Assembly: GCF_009363655.1 (NCBI RefSeq)
Contig: NZ_CP045393.1
Location: forward strand, 2,728,001 to 2,792,000
DNA from: Roseovarius sp. THAF27
GTDB taxonomy: Bacteria; Pseudomonadota; Alphaproteobacteria; Rhodobacterales; Rhodobacteraceae
DNA length: 64,000 nt
Reading direction: 5' to 3'
Both the position numbers and the translations under genes were made by a program. The notes beneath the pieces are model-generated. The model was not told where the DNA came from. It saw only the letters and a list, made by a program, of their open reading frames with translations, and searched no databases. The stretch's first letter is position 1, and each line of letters opens with the position of its first letter. Shown piece by piece: positions 8,086 through 17,041 of this stretch.

Positions 8086-8975
8086 GCGCCCTGCCTGCGG
8101 AACATCAGCAGCATCGGCACGGCGGCCAACAGCAGCAGGTACCGCCCCATGTCGCTCCAGAAGATCAGCGGATAGTCCTGCCGCTCCAGCCGCGCCGCCA
8201 TGTCCTGCCCCAGCATGTCCGCCAGCGCCTCGCCATCATCAACGCCAAAGACCTGCCCCCCACCCGCCTGCGCATGGGTCCCGAACGCCGGATCATCGCC
8301 CATCCCCACCACAGACAGCCGCGCGCCAATCTCCGACAGCCGCGCCGCCAGCCGCAAACTCTCCGGCCCCAGCCCCGCCCCATCGGTGAACAGCACCACG
8401 TCGCCCGCGATGATCTCGGCCTCCTCCAGCCGCGCCACCGCCAGCGCCAGTGCCCGTTCGGGCCGCGTGCCGGGGTCCGGCACCAGCTCCGGCCCGATCA
8501 GCGAAAAGGTCTGCCCCAGTTGCACGTGATCCAGCGTCATGCCGGTGGCCAGATACGCATCTCCGCCATAGACCACGATCCCCCCGGGCCGCGTCCCCAG
8601 GCTCGCCAGCCCGAACCGCCCCAGCGCCTGCATCCGCGGCCAGCGCGCGTCCTCCATGACGCTGGCCGACGCATCCACCACGAACAGCACCCCGTCGAGG
8701 TTGCGAAAGCTTGGCGTGTCCCGCCGCTCCACCGCCGGGCCCGCCAGCGCCAGCACCGCGATCCCCAGCACCGCCATCCCGGCCCAGAGGCCCGACCGCC
8801 CCGCCTGCGCCTCGACCCGGCCCAGCGCCGCCATCGCCCGGATCATCCCCGGATCCGCCGCGCGCTGCCAGTCGCCCAGGCCCTGCCGCCGCGACCACAA
8901 CCACCACGCCAGCCCCGCCAGCACCGGCAACGCCAGCAGCCACAGGGGCCGCAGCAATGTCACGTCGAGGCTCAT
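8082..8975 (-). CDS. von Willebrand factor A protein (second, BatB/MxaL-like)
   Basis: This 297-residue membrane-anchored vWA protein has a transmembrane helix near residues 9-27 (LWLLALPVLAGLAWWLW), a second near 65-80, a vWA domain from about 95 with a MIDAS-type DASAS sequence (VVDASASVM) and a later FTDGAG, and a C-terminal helix (YLLLLAAVPMLLMF). The metal site binds a divalent ion and mediates protein contacts. The ATG at 8975 overlaps the stop of the preceding vWA gene (ATGA); a longer open frame to 9032 is just the shadow of that gene. Together with the neighbouring vWA, TPR and BatD proteins it should form an envelope complex driven by the MoxR ATPase. Confidence 0.88.
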   Translation of the reverse strand: MSLDVTLLRPLWLLALPVLAGLAWWLWSRRQGLGDWQRAADPGMIRAMAALGRVEAQAGRSGLWAGMAVLGIAVLALAGPAVERRDTPSFRNLDGVLFVVDASASVMEDARWPRMQALGRFGLASLGTRPGGIVVYGGDAYLATGMTLDHVQLGQTFSLIGPELVPDPGTRPERALALAVARLEEAEIIAGDVVLFTDGAGLGPESLRLAARLSEIGARLSVVGMGDDPAFGTHAQAGGGQVFGVDDGEALADMLGQDMAARLERQDYPLIFWSDMGRYLLLLAAVPMLLMFRRQGA

Positions 8976-9937
8976 GCCGGGTCCCTCGCGATCACGAAGA
9001 GGCACAGCAACGCCGCCGCCGCGGCCGGCCATGGCCAGTATTCGCGGTAGACCTCGGCGGCCAGCCCATCGCTGTCATTCGCCTCCAGCCGGTCCAGCGC
9101 CTCGGCCACCTCTTGCAGATCCTCCGTCGTGCGCACCCGGAAACTCTCGCCGCCCGACACCTCCGCAATCGCCCGCAAGGTCCGCGCGTCGACCACGCCG
9201 CGCTCGCCCTCCTCGGCACTCTCCAGGTCCTTCGGCCCCAGCGCGATCGTATGCACCCGCACACCCATATCGGCGGCCAGTTCCGCCACGCCCAAGGGCT
9301 TCGTCGCGCCCGCATTGTTCACCCCGTCCGACAGCAGGATCACCACCTTGCTCGCCGCCTCGCTCTCGCTCATCCGCTTCAGCGCCAGTCCCAGCCCGTC
9401 CGAGATATTCGTCGCCCGCCCCGAGATCCCGATCACCGAGGTTTCGATCTCCTGCGCCACCGCCTCAATGTCGAAGGTGAAGGGCGTCGCGTAATAGGCT
9501 TCCGATCCGAACACGATCAACGCCAGCCGGTCGCCGCCCCGCCGCCGCGCGAATTCCGCGCCCACGGTCTGGACCGCCTCAAGCCGCGTCACCTGCCGGC
9601 CGTCCAGGTCGAAATCGTCCCGCACCATCGAGCCGGACAGGTCCAGCGCGATCGCCAGGTCCCGCCCCGACACCTTCAGCGCCGACACCGGCGCCAGGTC
9701 CCTCGGACCGCTCAGCGCCACCACCAGCAACGCCCACGCCAGCCACAACGCGCCGTCACGCAGCGGCACTCCCGCCACGCCCGCGCCACCACGTCGCGCA
9801 CGTGCCACCAACTCCTCGCCCACCCGGCGCGGCAGCACCAGCGCGCGGCCGCCCACGCTTCGCGCCGCCACGTACCGCTGCACCAGCCACGGCAGCGGCA
9901 GCAACAGCAGCGCCAGCGGCTGGGCCAGCTCAAACAT
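8972..9937 (-). CDS. von Willebrand factor A protein (first, BatA/MxaC-like)
   Basis: This is a 321-residue vWA protein. Residues 1-22 form a membrane helix (LAQPLALLLLPLPWLV), a second helix lies at about 62-78, and the vWA domain spans roughly 92-285. It has a complete MIDAS: DLSGS, a conserved Thr in GRATNISDG, and Asp in LLSDGVN. A C-terminal helix (WPWPAAAAALLCLFVI) anchors the end. The ATG at 9937 overlaps the DUF4381 gene stop by 8 bases. The full MIDAS contrasts with the second vWA protein (DASAS), so the two probably have non-equivalent roles in the same complex. Confidence 0.9.
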   Translation of the reverse strand: MFELAQPLALLLLPLPWLVQRYVAARSVGGRALVLPRRVGEELVARARRGGAGVAGVPLRDGALWLAWALLVVALSGPRDLAPVSALKVSGRDLAIALDLSGSMVRDDFDLDGRQVTRLEAVQTVGAEFARRRGGDRLALIVFGSEAYYATPFTFDIEAVAQEIETSVIGISGRATNISDGLGLALKRMSESEAASKVVILLSDGVNNAGATKPLGVAELAADMGVRVHTIALGPKDLESAEEGERGVVDARTLRAIAEVSGGESFRVRTTEDLQEVAEALDRLEANDSDGLAAEVYREYWPWPAAAAALLCLFVIARDPA

Positions 9938-10292
9938 GCGCCCTGACCTCCGCCTCCACGTCGATCTCCGCGTCCCGCCGATACAGGTTGGGGCGCAGCG
10001 CATCATACCGCTCCGGCGCCACCTGCCTCAGCAAATGCAGCAAGCCCACCCGCCGCGCATCCTCGGGCAACTCCGCCAACGCGGCGATCCGCGCCTCCAG
10101 ACCCAGCGTCATCGCAGCACGCCGCCGCGTGAACGCCAGCCGCAGCCCGCCGATCACCACCAGTGCGGTGCACCCCGCCAGCCCCGCCGACACCAGCACA
10201 TCCGCAACCGCGTCCAACGCGCCCCCCGGCGGCAGCCTTATGTCCAGCAGGCTGTCGCGCATCGCCGCCTCCGACAGGGGCGCGCCGCTCAT
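9930..10292 (-). CDS. DUF4381-type small membrane protein
   Basis: This 120-residue protein opens with the family-like stretch LLDIRLPPGGALDAVADVLV, followed by one transmembrane helix (AGLAGCTALVVIGGLRLAF, about 32-50) and a cytoplasmic helical part ending in a charged tail. Proteins of this form sit between DUF58 and vWA genes in MoxR operons; their exact task is unknown. The ATG overlaps the DUF58 stop (ATGA) and its own stop overlaps the next start by 8 bases. Confidence 0.8.
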   Translation of the reverse strand: MSGAPLSEAAMRDSLLDIRLPPGGALDAVADVLVSAGLAGCTALVVIGGLRLAFTRRRAAMTLGLEARIAALAELPEDARRVGLLHLLRQVAPERYDALRPNLYRRDAEIDVEAEVRAHV

Positions 10293-11191
10293 GCCGCGTT
10301 CTCGTCGTGATAGCGGATCAGCACCCGCGCCGTCTCTCGCGGGTCGGCGCCCGCATCCACCACCAGCGCCTCGCGCCCCGCGATCCTCACTGCCGTCGGC
10401 ACCGCGTCATTGGCCCCGATCCGCAAATTCGCCCGTCGCCCGTCGGCCAGCCGTACCGGGTAGCGTCCCGCTGGCAACGCCTCGGTGTTGGACACCAGCA
10501 GCAGCCGTATGGCGCGGCGCTGCCCCAACCCATCCAACACCTTCACCAATTCCTCCCTCGGCGCGTCGAACCCCGAGGCGATGACGATCTCCGACCCCGA
10601 CGGCGCCAGCCGTTCCAGCCGGTGCAGCGCGCGGTCCAGTGACAGCGCCCCGCCGGTCGCCCCCTTGTCGCGCACCGCGTCCTCCAGCGCCCGGGCGTGG
10701 GCCTCGACCAGCCCGCCGATCACGTCCAGCATCCCGCGGATACGACCCCTCGGCGGCACCACCGTCACGTCCCGGTCCGTCACCGCCAGCAGGCCGACGC
10801 GCCCGCCCTCTTCGACCAGCGGCCAGGCATCCAACACCAGCGCCTCGGCAGCCGCGACCGACAACAGCGCCCGCCGCAGCCCCCACAGCATCTCGCTGCG
10901 CATATCCGCCACCAGGTAGCGCACCCGGTCCCGCTCCGCCTGGAACTGCCGCACATGCAGCTTGCCGGTCCGCGCCGTGCTGGCCCGGTCCAGATGCCGG
11001 ATGTCGTCGCCGGGCAGGTAATCCCGGATATCCGCCACCTCGATCCCCTGCCCCTTGACCCGCGTCGCATGACCGCCCGGCAGCGTGGCGCATTGCTCCG
11101 CCCCGCCCGGCCCGGTCAACGCATGGGCGCGCAGCGCAATCAGGTCCCCGGCGGCAAGCCGGACCCCCGGCTGCTCCAGCGCGGCACTCAC
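10289..11191 (-). CDS. DUF58 protein (MxaS-like)
   Basis: This 300-residue cytoplasmic DUF58 protein has the family motif GIEVADIRDYLPGDDIRHLDR around residues 48-68 and a vWA-like remainder (VADMRSEMLWG, ADGRRANLRI). DUF58 proteins accompany MoxR ATPases; MxaS is the equivalent in methanol-dehydrogenase operons. It starts with GTG at 11191, overlapping the MoxR stop (GTGA). It has no transmembrane helix, unlike its vWA neighbours, so it likely bridges the ATPase to the membrane complex. Confidence 0.9.
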   Translation of the reverse strand: MSAALEQPGVRLAAGDLIALRAHALTGPGGAEQCATLPGGHATRVKGQGIEVADIRDYLPGDDIRHLDRASTARTGKLHVRQFQAERDRVRYLVADMRSEMLWGLRRALLSVAAAEALVLDAWPLVEEGGRVGLLAVTDRDVTVVPPRGRIRGMLDVIGGLVEAHARALEDAVRDKGATGGALSLDRALHRLERLAPSGSEIVIASGFDAPREELVKVLDGLGQRRAIRLLLVSNTEALPAGRYPVRLADGRRANLRIGANDAVPTAVRIAGREALVVDAGADPRETARVLIRYHDENAA

Positions 11192-12204
11192 AGCGGCTCC
11201 ACCGCTTTGACGATCTCCGCCACCACGTCCCGCGCGCGCCGCCCCTCGGCCATGGCCCGCCAGCTCAGCACCATCCGGTGCGCCAGCGCATCGGGGGCAA
11301 GCGCCGCCACGTCTTCGGGCAGCGCATGATCACGCCCCTTCAGGAGCGCCCGCGCCCGCGCCGAGGCCGCCAGCGCCAGCGTGCCGCGCGGCGACACCGC
11401 GTGCTGAATGTCCCTGGCGAGATCACCAGCCCGCGTCGCCATCACCAGCCGCACGATATAGTCGCGCAGCTCGGCGGCCAGATGCACATCCGCCACCGCC
11501 TTCCGCGCCTTCTTCAGGCTCTGCTGGCTGATCGTCGCGTCCGAAAGCACCGCCTCGCCATGGGTCTCGGCCTCGACGAGGTTCAGGATCGCCCGCTCGG
11601 TCTCGATATCCGGCAAGTCCAGCACCACGTGCAGCAGGAACCGATCCAGCTGCGCCTCGGGCAGTGGGAACGTCCCCTCATGCTCGATCGGGTTCTGCGT
11701 CGCCACCACAAGAAACGGATCGGGCAGGCCGTGCGTCTCGCTCCCCGCCGTGACCTGCCCCTCGCCCATCGCCTCCAGCAGCGCCGACTGCACCTTGGGC
11801 GGCGCCCGGTTGATCTCGTCGACCAGCACCAGGTTGTGAAACACCGGCCCTTTGACGAACTCGAAACTGCCATCGCCCGGCTTGTAGACCGGCGTGCCGG
11901 TCAGGTCGGCGGGCATCAGGTCGGGTGTGCACTGGATGCGCGCGAACGAGCCTTCCACCGCCCGCGCCAGGCATTTCACCGCCCGCGTCTTGGCCAGCCC
12001 CGGCGCCCCTTCCACCAGCAGGTGCCCCCCGGTCAACAGCGCGATCGTCATCCGCTCGATCAGGCGCTCATGCCCGATCAGCCCGTTCCCCAACTGCTGC
12101 AACAAAGACGCGATATCGCGCTGGCCGGCTTCTTTCAGCACATCCTGCCCTCCCGAAACACGGACGTTTACCAGCGCCGCGCGGTCTCTCCCGCCGCGCG
12201 ACAC
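11188..12204 (-). CDS. moxR: MoxR-family AAA+ ATPase
   Basis: This 338-residue AAA+ ATPase has Walker A GAPGLAKT (66-73) and Walker B LVLVDEINRAPP (from about 125), followed by the sensor region FLVVATQNP. MoxR ATPases act as chaperones that mature or insert metal cofactors into partner enzymes; the founding member supports periplasmic methanol dehydrogenase. It is the first gene of the seven-gene chain. About 30 residues precede the usual MoxR start, so a downstream GTG inside VNVRVSGG is possible. The location between pqqE and the quinoprotein-type sensor genes favours a PQQ-dehydrogenase client, probably encoded just outside the window. Confidence 0.93.
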   Translation of the reverse strand: MSRGGRDRAALVNVRVSGGQDVLKEAGQRDIASLLQQLGNGLIGHERLIERMTIALLTGGHLLVEGAPGLAKTRAVKCLARAVEGSFARIQCTPDLMPADLTGTPVYKPGDGSFEFVKGPVFHNLVLVDEINRAPPKVQSALLEAMGEGQVTAGSETHGLPDPFLVVATQNPIEHEGTFPLPEAQLDRFLLHVVLDLPDIETERAILNLVEAETHGEAVLSDATISQQSLKKARKAVADVHLAAELRDYIVRLVMATRAGDLARDIQHAVSPRGTLALAASARARALLKGRDHALPEDVAALAPDALAHRMVLSWRAMAEGRRARDVVAEIVKAVEPL

Positions 12205-12279
12205 ATGCCGTTAACGCTAGGCCAAGCGGCCTGTCGCCGCCTACCTAACCGAAAGTCGTAACCGCCGCCGCCCACGGTC

Positions 12280-13203
12280 CTACCGCACCGTCCGGTCCGC
12301 CGCGCAATCGGGGTCCATCAGCGGCGCGAACCGCGCGTCGGCAAAGCTCTCCGCGCTCAGCGCGTCCAGCCGCTCGTAATTGGCGTCTATGAACTCGATG
12401 AACTCCGGCGCATTGGTCTGCGCCCCCGGCGACTGCGCCACCGCGTGCAGCATGAAGACGTCGAACCGGCACAGCCCCACCGGGTTCGACCCCAGGATTG
12501 CCCGCATGAACCCGCGCGAACTCCACGGCATCCGGCCCATGTTCACCGGGAATTCCTGCAATTTCGACACGAACCGCGCGTCGCGGTCGAATTTTAGCAC
12601 GTCCATCCCGAAGGTGAAGGACTGGTACAGCTCTTCCACCAGGATCGAGCGGTAGAATTTCCGCTCCAGGGTGCCCGGCGTCGACGGCCCCGGCTGCTTG
12701 ACCATGATATGCGTGACCTGACCCAAGTGCCCGAAGAACGTCTGCGCCATCGCCGGCGACATCGCGGCATAGTCGCGCCCTCGCGGCAGGCCCAGCCCGA
12801 AGGCGCTGTTCATCCACGCCACGTCGGCCGACAGCGCCCGGTTCGGCGGCCGCCCCGAATACAGCCGCAGCAGAACCACACGTCCCGCACCGCAGCCCTG
12901 CGCGGTCGCGCCGGCGAACCGCATCGGCAGCGGCTTGCCGTAGACCTCGCCGATCAACCCCCGGAAGGCGGTCAGCACCGCGCGCGTCTCGGCATGGGGC
13001 TTCTCGCCCACCACGCACAGGGCGGCGCCTGCCATGTCGCGCCCGTTGATCCTGACCGGGATCGCCATGTCCCGCCCGATCATCGTGGTGCGCAGCTCGT
13101 AACTCCAGCCGCGCCGCGCCATCTCAAGGTAATCCTCGCGCTGCTCCGCCTGCGCGGCAAGCCCGGCAAAGATCAGCATTAAAGCAAGTCGAATGACGCG
13201 CAT
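12280..13203 (-). CDS. Secreted protein, possibly DUF2927 family
   Basis: This 307-residue exported protein has a clear signal peptide (VIRLALMLIFAGLAAQA). The ATG at 13203 is preceded by GGGGAGG at good spacing, so a much longer open frame to 13518 is rejected. The middle part (LVEELYQSFTFGMDVLKFD, then a segment ending LMDPDCAADRTVR) loosely resembles DUF2927 proteins common in Rhodobacteraceae; the assignment is tentative. Function is unknown. It is divergent from the small gene at 13340 and is followed on the same strand, 75 bases later, by moxR. Confidence 0.75.
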   Translation of the reverse strand: MRVIRLALMLIFAGLAAQAEQREDYLEMARRGWSYELRTTMIGRDMAIPVRINGRDMAGAALCVVGEKPHAETRAVLTAFRGLIGEVYGKPLPMRFAGATAQGCGAGRVVLLRLYSGRPPNRALSADVAWMNSAFGLGLPRGRDYAAMSPAMAQTFFGHLGQVTHIMVKQPGPSTPGTLERKFYRSILVEELYQSFTFGMDVLKFDRDARFVSKLQEFPVNMGRMPWSSRGFMRAILGSNPVGLCRFDVFMLHAVAQSPGAQTNAPEFIEFIDANYERLDALSAESFADARFAPLMDPDCAADRTVR

Positions 13204-13339
13204 GGCACCTCCCCTGATCGCGCAACATAGGCCAGTCGCGGGATCGTTTCCACAAATCCCGCCAACCGCGAGACAGGGCACGGATTTTGACAACCCGCCG
13301 CGCAAGGCATATCCTTTTTCCCCTGAAAAGGAGACAGCG

Positions 13340-13561
13340 ATGCCAGAGCATTCCAAAACCGGCACGATGATCCCGGCGAACACGTTCGCGCTGACAGTCG
13401 CGCCCGACGGGACTCGCGAAATCCTCATGCCCGACGCCAACCCCGAGGATGAGATGCCCGCGGCGGTCGCCGCCCTGACGGCGGTGTTCATCCGCATGGA
13501 AACCGACCCGCATTTCATTCGCGACCAGATCGCCTGGCTCGACGCGCGCCCCAGCGCCTGA
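13340..13561 (+). CDS. Small conserved-looking protein of unknown function
   Basis: This 73-residue protein starts at an ATG with AAAGGAG about 7 bases upstream. It opens with a hydrophilic, Thr-rich N-terminus (EHSKTGTMIPANTFALTVAP), then an acidic middle and a predicted helix (AAVAALTAVFIRMETD). There is no signal peptide and no cysteine. It is followed 25 bases later by a rhodanese gene with its own ribosome site, so the two are probably cotranscribed. No known domain is recognised. Confidence 0.7.
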   Translation: MPEHSKTGTMIPANTFALTVAPDGTREILMPDANPEDEMPAAVAALTAVFIRMETDPHFIRDQIAWLDARPSA

Positions 13562-13586
13562 CCGCCCCGCCCCCGAAGGAGCTTTG

Positions 13587-13994
13587 ATGACCCAACTCAG
13601 GACCACCGCCGCCCAGATGGTCGCCGACGCCCGCGCCCGCATCGACGAAGTCGAGACACCCGACCTCATCGCGGCGCTGGACGACCCGAACGTCGTCATC
13701 GTCGATATCCGCGACATACGCGAACGCCGGCGCAGCGGGTTCATCCCCGGCAGCGTCCACGCGCCGCGCGGGATGCTCGAATTCTGGGTCGATCCCGATA
13801 GCCCCTATCACCGCGATGTCTTCGCCCAGCCGGGCAAGCGCTACGTGCTGCACTGCGCCTCCGGCTGGCGCTCGGCACTGGCCACCGCCACGCTTCAGGA
13901 CATGGGGTTTCAGGCGTCGCACCTGCGCGAAGGCTTCTCCACCTGGGCCGACCAGGGCGGCCCGGTCGAATACCCCGAAGACAATAAAACCTGA
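13587..13994 (+). CDS. Rhodanese-like sulfurtransferase
   Basis: This 135-residue single rhodanese domain has the active-site loop CASGWR with catalytic Cys90, the CDC25-like entry VVIVDIRDIRERRRSG and the C-terminal LREGFSTWADQGGPV. Rhodaneses move sulfane sulfur from thiosulfate or protein persulfides to acceptors such as cyanide or thiols, here in the cytoplasm (no signal peptide). The start is the ATG at 13587 with AAGGAG upstream. It lies next to an organosulfonate degradation cluster, which could make sulfur handling relevant, but it is convergent with that operon rather than part of it. Confidence 0.92.
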   Translation: MTQLRTTAAQMVADARARIDEVETPDLIAALDDPNVVIVDIRDIRERRRSGFIPGSVHAPRGMLEFWVDPDSPYHRDVFAQPGKRYVLHCASGWRSALATATLQDMGFQASHLREGFSTWADQGGPVEYPEDNKT

Positions 13995-13995
13995 C

Positions 13996-14967
13996 CTACC
14001 AAGGCTTTAGAACGATCTTCGGCGCGGCCACCTTGCCCGCCCGCAGATCGGCGAACGCCGCCGCGCCCTCGTCCAACCCCCGCGTCTCGAACCACTCCAG
14101 CCTTCCAAGCCGCCCGTCGAACAGCGCCTGCGCCGTGTCACGGAAATCCTGCGCCGTATAGGTATAGGTCCCGATGAACGTGATCTCCTGCAAGGTCATG
14201 CGCCGGATATCGAGGCCGCCCACATCCTCGCCCAAACCCACATGCGCGATCACCCCGCCCGGCCGCGCCCGCGCCGACGCCACCTTGCGCGTCGCGGCAT
14301 AGCCGACGGCATCCACCACGATATCGAACAGGCCGTCAGCCTCGGCCACGACATGGTCCCTGCACACACCGGCCAGGAAATCCCGCCGCGCCGCGTTCGG
14401 CTCCACCACCGTCACGCCCGGCACCCCCATCGCCGTCAGGGCCAGCGCCGCGGCCAGCCCGATGGCCCCGCCGCCCAGAACCAGGGCCCGGTCGGGGCCC
14501 GGAACAACCTGCAGCGCCAGCCTGACCGCGTGCCAACTCACCGCCAGGGGCTCCGCCAGCGCGGCGCGGTCCAGCGGCACGCCCTCCGGCACGGTGACAA
14601 GGTTGCGCTCCGGCATCGCCACGAACTGCGCGAACGCGCCGTCCTTCGGCGGCATCGAGATGATCTGCCGCGCCTCGCACAGGTTCTCGCGCCCCGCCAT
14701 GCAGGCGGCGCACTCCCCGCAGGTCACCAGCGGATTGATCGTGACCCGCCGCCCTTTGTCGGGCCCATCCACGATCACCCCCGCCGCCTCGTGTCCCAGG
14801 ATCAGCGGCGCGGGCCGCCGGTCGTCATGGCCCAGATAGGCGTGCATGTCCGAGCCGCAGATCCCCACCGCCTCGACCCGGATCAGGCGCTCGCCCGGCC
14901 CCGCCACCGGCTCCGGCACATCCCTAAACCCCAGCCGCTCGGGCGCATCATAGATCAACGCCTTCAT
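13996..14967 (-). CDS. hpsP: HpsP-like zinc-dependent alcohol dehydrogenase
   Basis: This 323-residue medium-chain dehydrogenase has catalytic zinc ligands Cys37 and His59-Glu60 (GHEAAG), structural zinc cysteines 83, 86, 89 and 97, and the Rossmann motif VLGGGAIGLA. In characterised clusters the HpsP and HpsO dehydrogenases are thought to interconvert the enantiomers of 2,3-dihydroxypropane-1-sulfonate (DHPS) through the 2-oxo compound, feeding HpsN. The ATG overlaps the hpsO-like stop (ATGA). This is the last gene of the operon and its stop lies 2 bases from the convergent rhodanese stop. The substrate assignment rests on the three-dehydrogenase neighbourhood, not on residues alone. Confidence 0.8.
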   Translation of the reverse strand: MKALIYDAPERLGFRDVPEPVAGPGERLIRVEAVGICGSDMHAYLGHDDRRPAPLILGHEAAGVIVDGPDKGRRVTINPLVTCGECAACMAGRENLCEARQIISMPPKDGAFAQFVAMPERNLVTVPEGVPLDRAALAEPLAVSWHAVRLALQVVPGPDRALVLGGGAIGLAAALALTAMGVPGVTVVEPNAARRDFLAGVCRDHVVAEADGLFDIVVDAVGYAATRKVASARARPGGVIAHVGLGEDVGGLDIRRMTLQEITFIGTYTYTAQDFRDTAQALFDGRLGRLEWFETRGLDEGAAAFADLRAGKVAAPKIVLKPW

Positions 14968-15725
14968 TTCGCGGTAAACCCTCCGTCGACCATCAGCACC
15001 TGCCCGGTAACGTATGCACTTGCATCAGAGCACAGGAACAGGATCGGCCCGTCGATATCCTCCAGCCGGCCGTTGCGCCCGATACAGGTGTGCGTCGCGT
15101 TGCGTGCCGCCCGCGCCTCGTCGCCAAAGACGGCCTGCGTCAGCTCGGTCGGGAAGAATCCCGGCCCGATGGCGTTCGCCGTGATCCCGTGGCCCGACCA
15201 CGCCTCGGCCATCGCCCGCGTCAACTGCGCGATTCCACCCTTCGTCGCACCATAGGCGATGCCGCCGGGAAAAGCCCGCGTCGTCTGCAACGAGGCGAAA
15301 TTCACGATCCGGCCCCAGCCTTTCTCCTTCATCGCCGGCACCAGCGCCCGGCTCAGGAAAAACGGCGCGCTCAGGTTCAGCGCCAGCGTCGCGTCCCAGC
15401 CTTGCGCCGTCACGTCATCCGCCGCCTGCCGCGTGTTCACCCCCGCCGCGTGCACCACGATATCCGGCGCCCCGAACGGCGCGGACACCTTCGCCACCAA
15501 ATCGGGCAAGCCCTCGCGCTCCGCCACGTCGCCCACGACATAGGCCGCAGCATTTCCAACGCGTCCGGCCCACTCCGCCAAGGGCGTCTCTCGCCGCGCC
15601 ACGCCCACGACCTTCGCGCCAGCGGCGGCCAGCACCTCCGCAGCCCGTTGCCCCAGCCCCGAGCTGGCCCCGGTGACGCACGCCACCCGCCCGCTCAGAT
15701 CGAACAGGCGGGCCGGGTCAGCCAT
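14964..15725 (-). CDS. hpsO: HpsO-like short-chain dehydrogenase
   Basis: This 253-residue SDR has the cofactor motif TGASSGLG, the NAG-type motif HAAGVN, catalytic Ser in NFASLQ, and the YGATKGG Tyr-Lys pair. It probably oxidises or reduces position 2 of DHPS together with the zinc enzyme downstream. It overlaps hpsN by 8 bases at its start and hpsP by 4 at its end, so the three enzymes are translated as a block. The SDR fold alone does not define the substrate. Confidence 0.8.
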   Translation of the reverse strand: MADPARLFDLSGRVACVTGASSGLGQRAAEVLAAAGAKVVGVARRETPLAEWAGRVGNAAAYVVGDVAEREGLPDLVAKVSAPFGAPDIVVHAAGVNTRQAADDVTAQGWDATLALNLSAPFFLSRALVPAMKEKGWGRIVNFASLQTTRAFPGGIAYGATKGGIAQLTRAMAEAWSGHGITANAIGPGFFPTELTQAVFGDEARAARNATHTCIGRNGRLEDIDGPILFLCSDASAYVTGQVLMVDGGFTAK

Positions 15726-17025
15726 CCGCGCTCAGGTCGAAATTCTCGCCGGGGAAATACTTGGCCAGCCGCGCATCCGCCGCGCGCGCGTGGCCTTCCA
15801 TGCCCTCCAGCCGGGAAATCCGCGCGGTGGCCTGCGCCACGGGCTTCGAGCCTTCGCGCGTCGCCCGCTGCCAGGTCACGATCTTCATGTATTTGTGCAC
15901 GCTCAGCCCACCCGTGTAACGCGCCGCCCCCGAGGTCGGCAGAACGTGGTTCGTCCCCGCCGCCTTGTCGCCGTAACTCACGGTCGTCTCCTCGCCCAGG
16001 AACAAGGACCCGTAACAGGTCAGCCGCTCCAGCCACCAATCCAGGTCTTCGGCCTGCACCGTCAGGTGCTCGGGCGCATATTCGTCCGAACAGGCCGCCA
16101 TCTCCTCGCGGTTGGCACAGACGATCACCTCGGCATAGTCGCGCCACGCCGCCGTGGCGTTCTCGCAATTCACCGCCGGCAGGTCATCGATCAGCTTCGG
16201 CACCGCGTCCATCACCGCCTCGGCCAGCGCCCGGTCATCCGTCACCAGCCACACCGGGCTGTTATACCCATGCTCCGCCTGGCTGACCAAGTCCGTCGCC
16301 ACGATATGCGCGTCGGCACTGCCGTCCGCCAATATCAGGCTGTCCGTCGGCCCCGCGATCATGTCGATGCCCACGCGGCCAAAGAGTATCCGCTTGGCCT
16401 CGGCCACGAACTGGTTGCCCGGCCCCACCAGGATATTCGCCGGCGGCAGGCCGAACAGGCCGAAGGTCATCGCCGCCACGCCCTGCACTCCGCCCATCGC
16501 CATGATCTGGTCCGCCCCGCAGATATGCGCGGCATAGACGATCGCCGGGGCCACGCCTACACCGGGGCGCGGCGGGCTGCACGCGGTGATATGCTTGCAC
16601 CCGGCGACCTTGGCCGTGGTGACCGTCATGATGGCGCTGGCGATATGGCTGTACCGCCCGCCCGGCACATAGCAGCCGGCGGCATCCACCGGGATCGCCT
16701 TTTGGCCCGCGGTCAGCCCCGGCACCACCTCAAGCTCCACATCTGCCACGGTGGCCTTCTGCCGCTCGGCGAACCGCCGCACATTGTCATGCGAAAACCG
16801 GATATCGGCCTTCAGCTTGTCCGGCACCAGCGCGCAGGCGGCCTCGATCTCGGCATCCGACAGCAAAATGCTGCCCTCGTACTGGTCGAACTTCCGCGCG
16901 TATTCCAGCGCGGCGGCGTCGCCACCCGCCTCGATGGCGTCCAGGATGCCCTGCACCGTCGCATGGACATCCGACGCCCCCGAGCGCGAGGTCAGCTTTG
17001 CCTTCTTCAGATACTCCCGCGCCAT
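15718..17025 (-). CDS. hpsN: Sulfopropanediol 3-dehydrogenase (HpsN), histidinol-dehydrogenase family
   Basis: This 435-residue member of the histidinol dehydrogenase family keeps the zinc-site signatures: Gln and His of SQAEHG, EHLTVQ, and the terminal EGMEGH histidine. In place of the canonical histidinol-binding stretch it has PTSGAARYTGGLSVHKYMK. That variant, together with a TRAP transporter and two extra dehydrogenases, identifies HpsN, which oxidises (R)-DHPS twice to (R)-sulfolactate with 2 NAD+ (EC 1.1.1.308). It is the first catabolic gene after the IclR regulator. A true histidine-biosynthesis HisD is less likely in this context. The sulfolactate-cleaving enzymes (SuyAB) are not in the window. 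Confidence 0.88.
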   Translation of the reverse strand: MAREYLKKAKLTSRSGASDVHATVQGILDAIEAGGDAAALEYARKFDQYEGSILLSDAEIEAACALVPDKLKADIRFSHDNVRRFAERQKATVADVELEVVPGLTAGQKAIPVDAAGCYVPGGRYSHIASAIMTVTTAKVAGCKHITACSPPRPGVGVAPAIVYAAHICGADQIMAMGGVQGVAAMTFGLFGLPPANILVGPGNQFVAEAKRILFGRVGIDMIAGPTDSLILADGSADAHIVATDLVSQAEHGYNSPVWLVTDDRALAEAVMDAVPKLIDDLPAVNCENATAAWRDYAEVIVCANREEMAACSDEYAPEHLTVQAEDLDWWLERLTCYGSLFLGEETTVSYGDKAAGTNHVLPTSGAARYTGGLSVHKYMKIVTWQRATREGSKPVAQATARISRLEGMEGHARAADARLAKYFPGENFDLSADG

Positions 17026-17041
17026 GCCGGCTGGCCCTCCT

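Noticed and set aside
15718..17025. Histidine biosynthesis HisD
   Set aside because: The substrate-binding stretch differs (TSGAARYTGGLSVHKY), and TRAP transporter, IclR and two dehydrogenases in the same operon fit HpsN instead.
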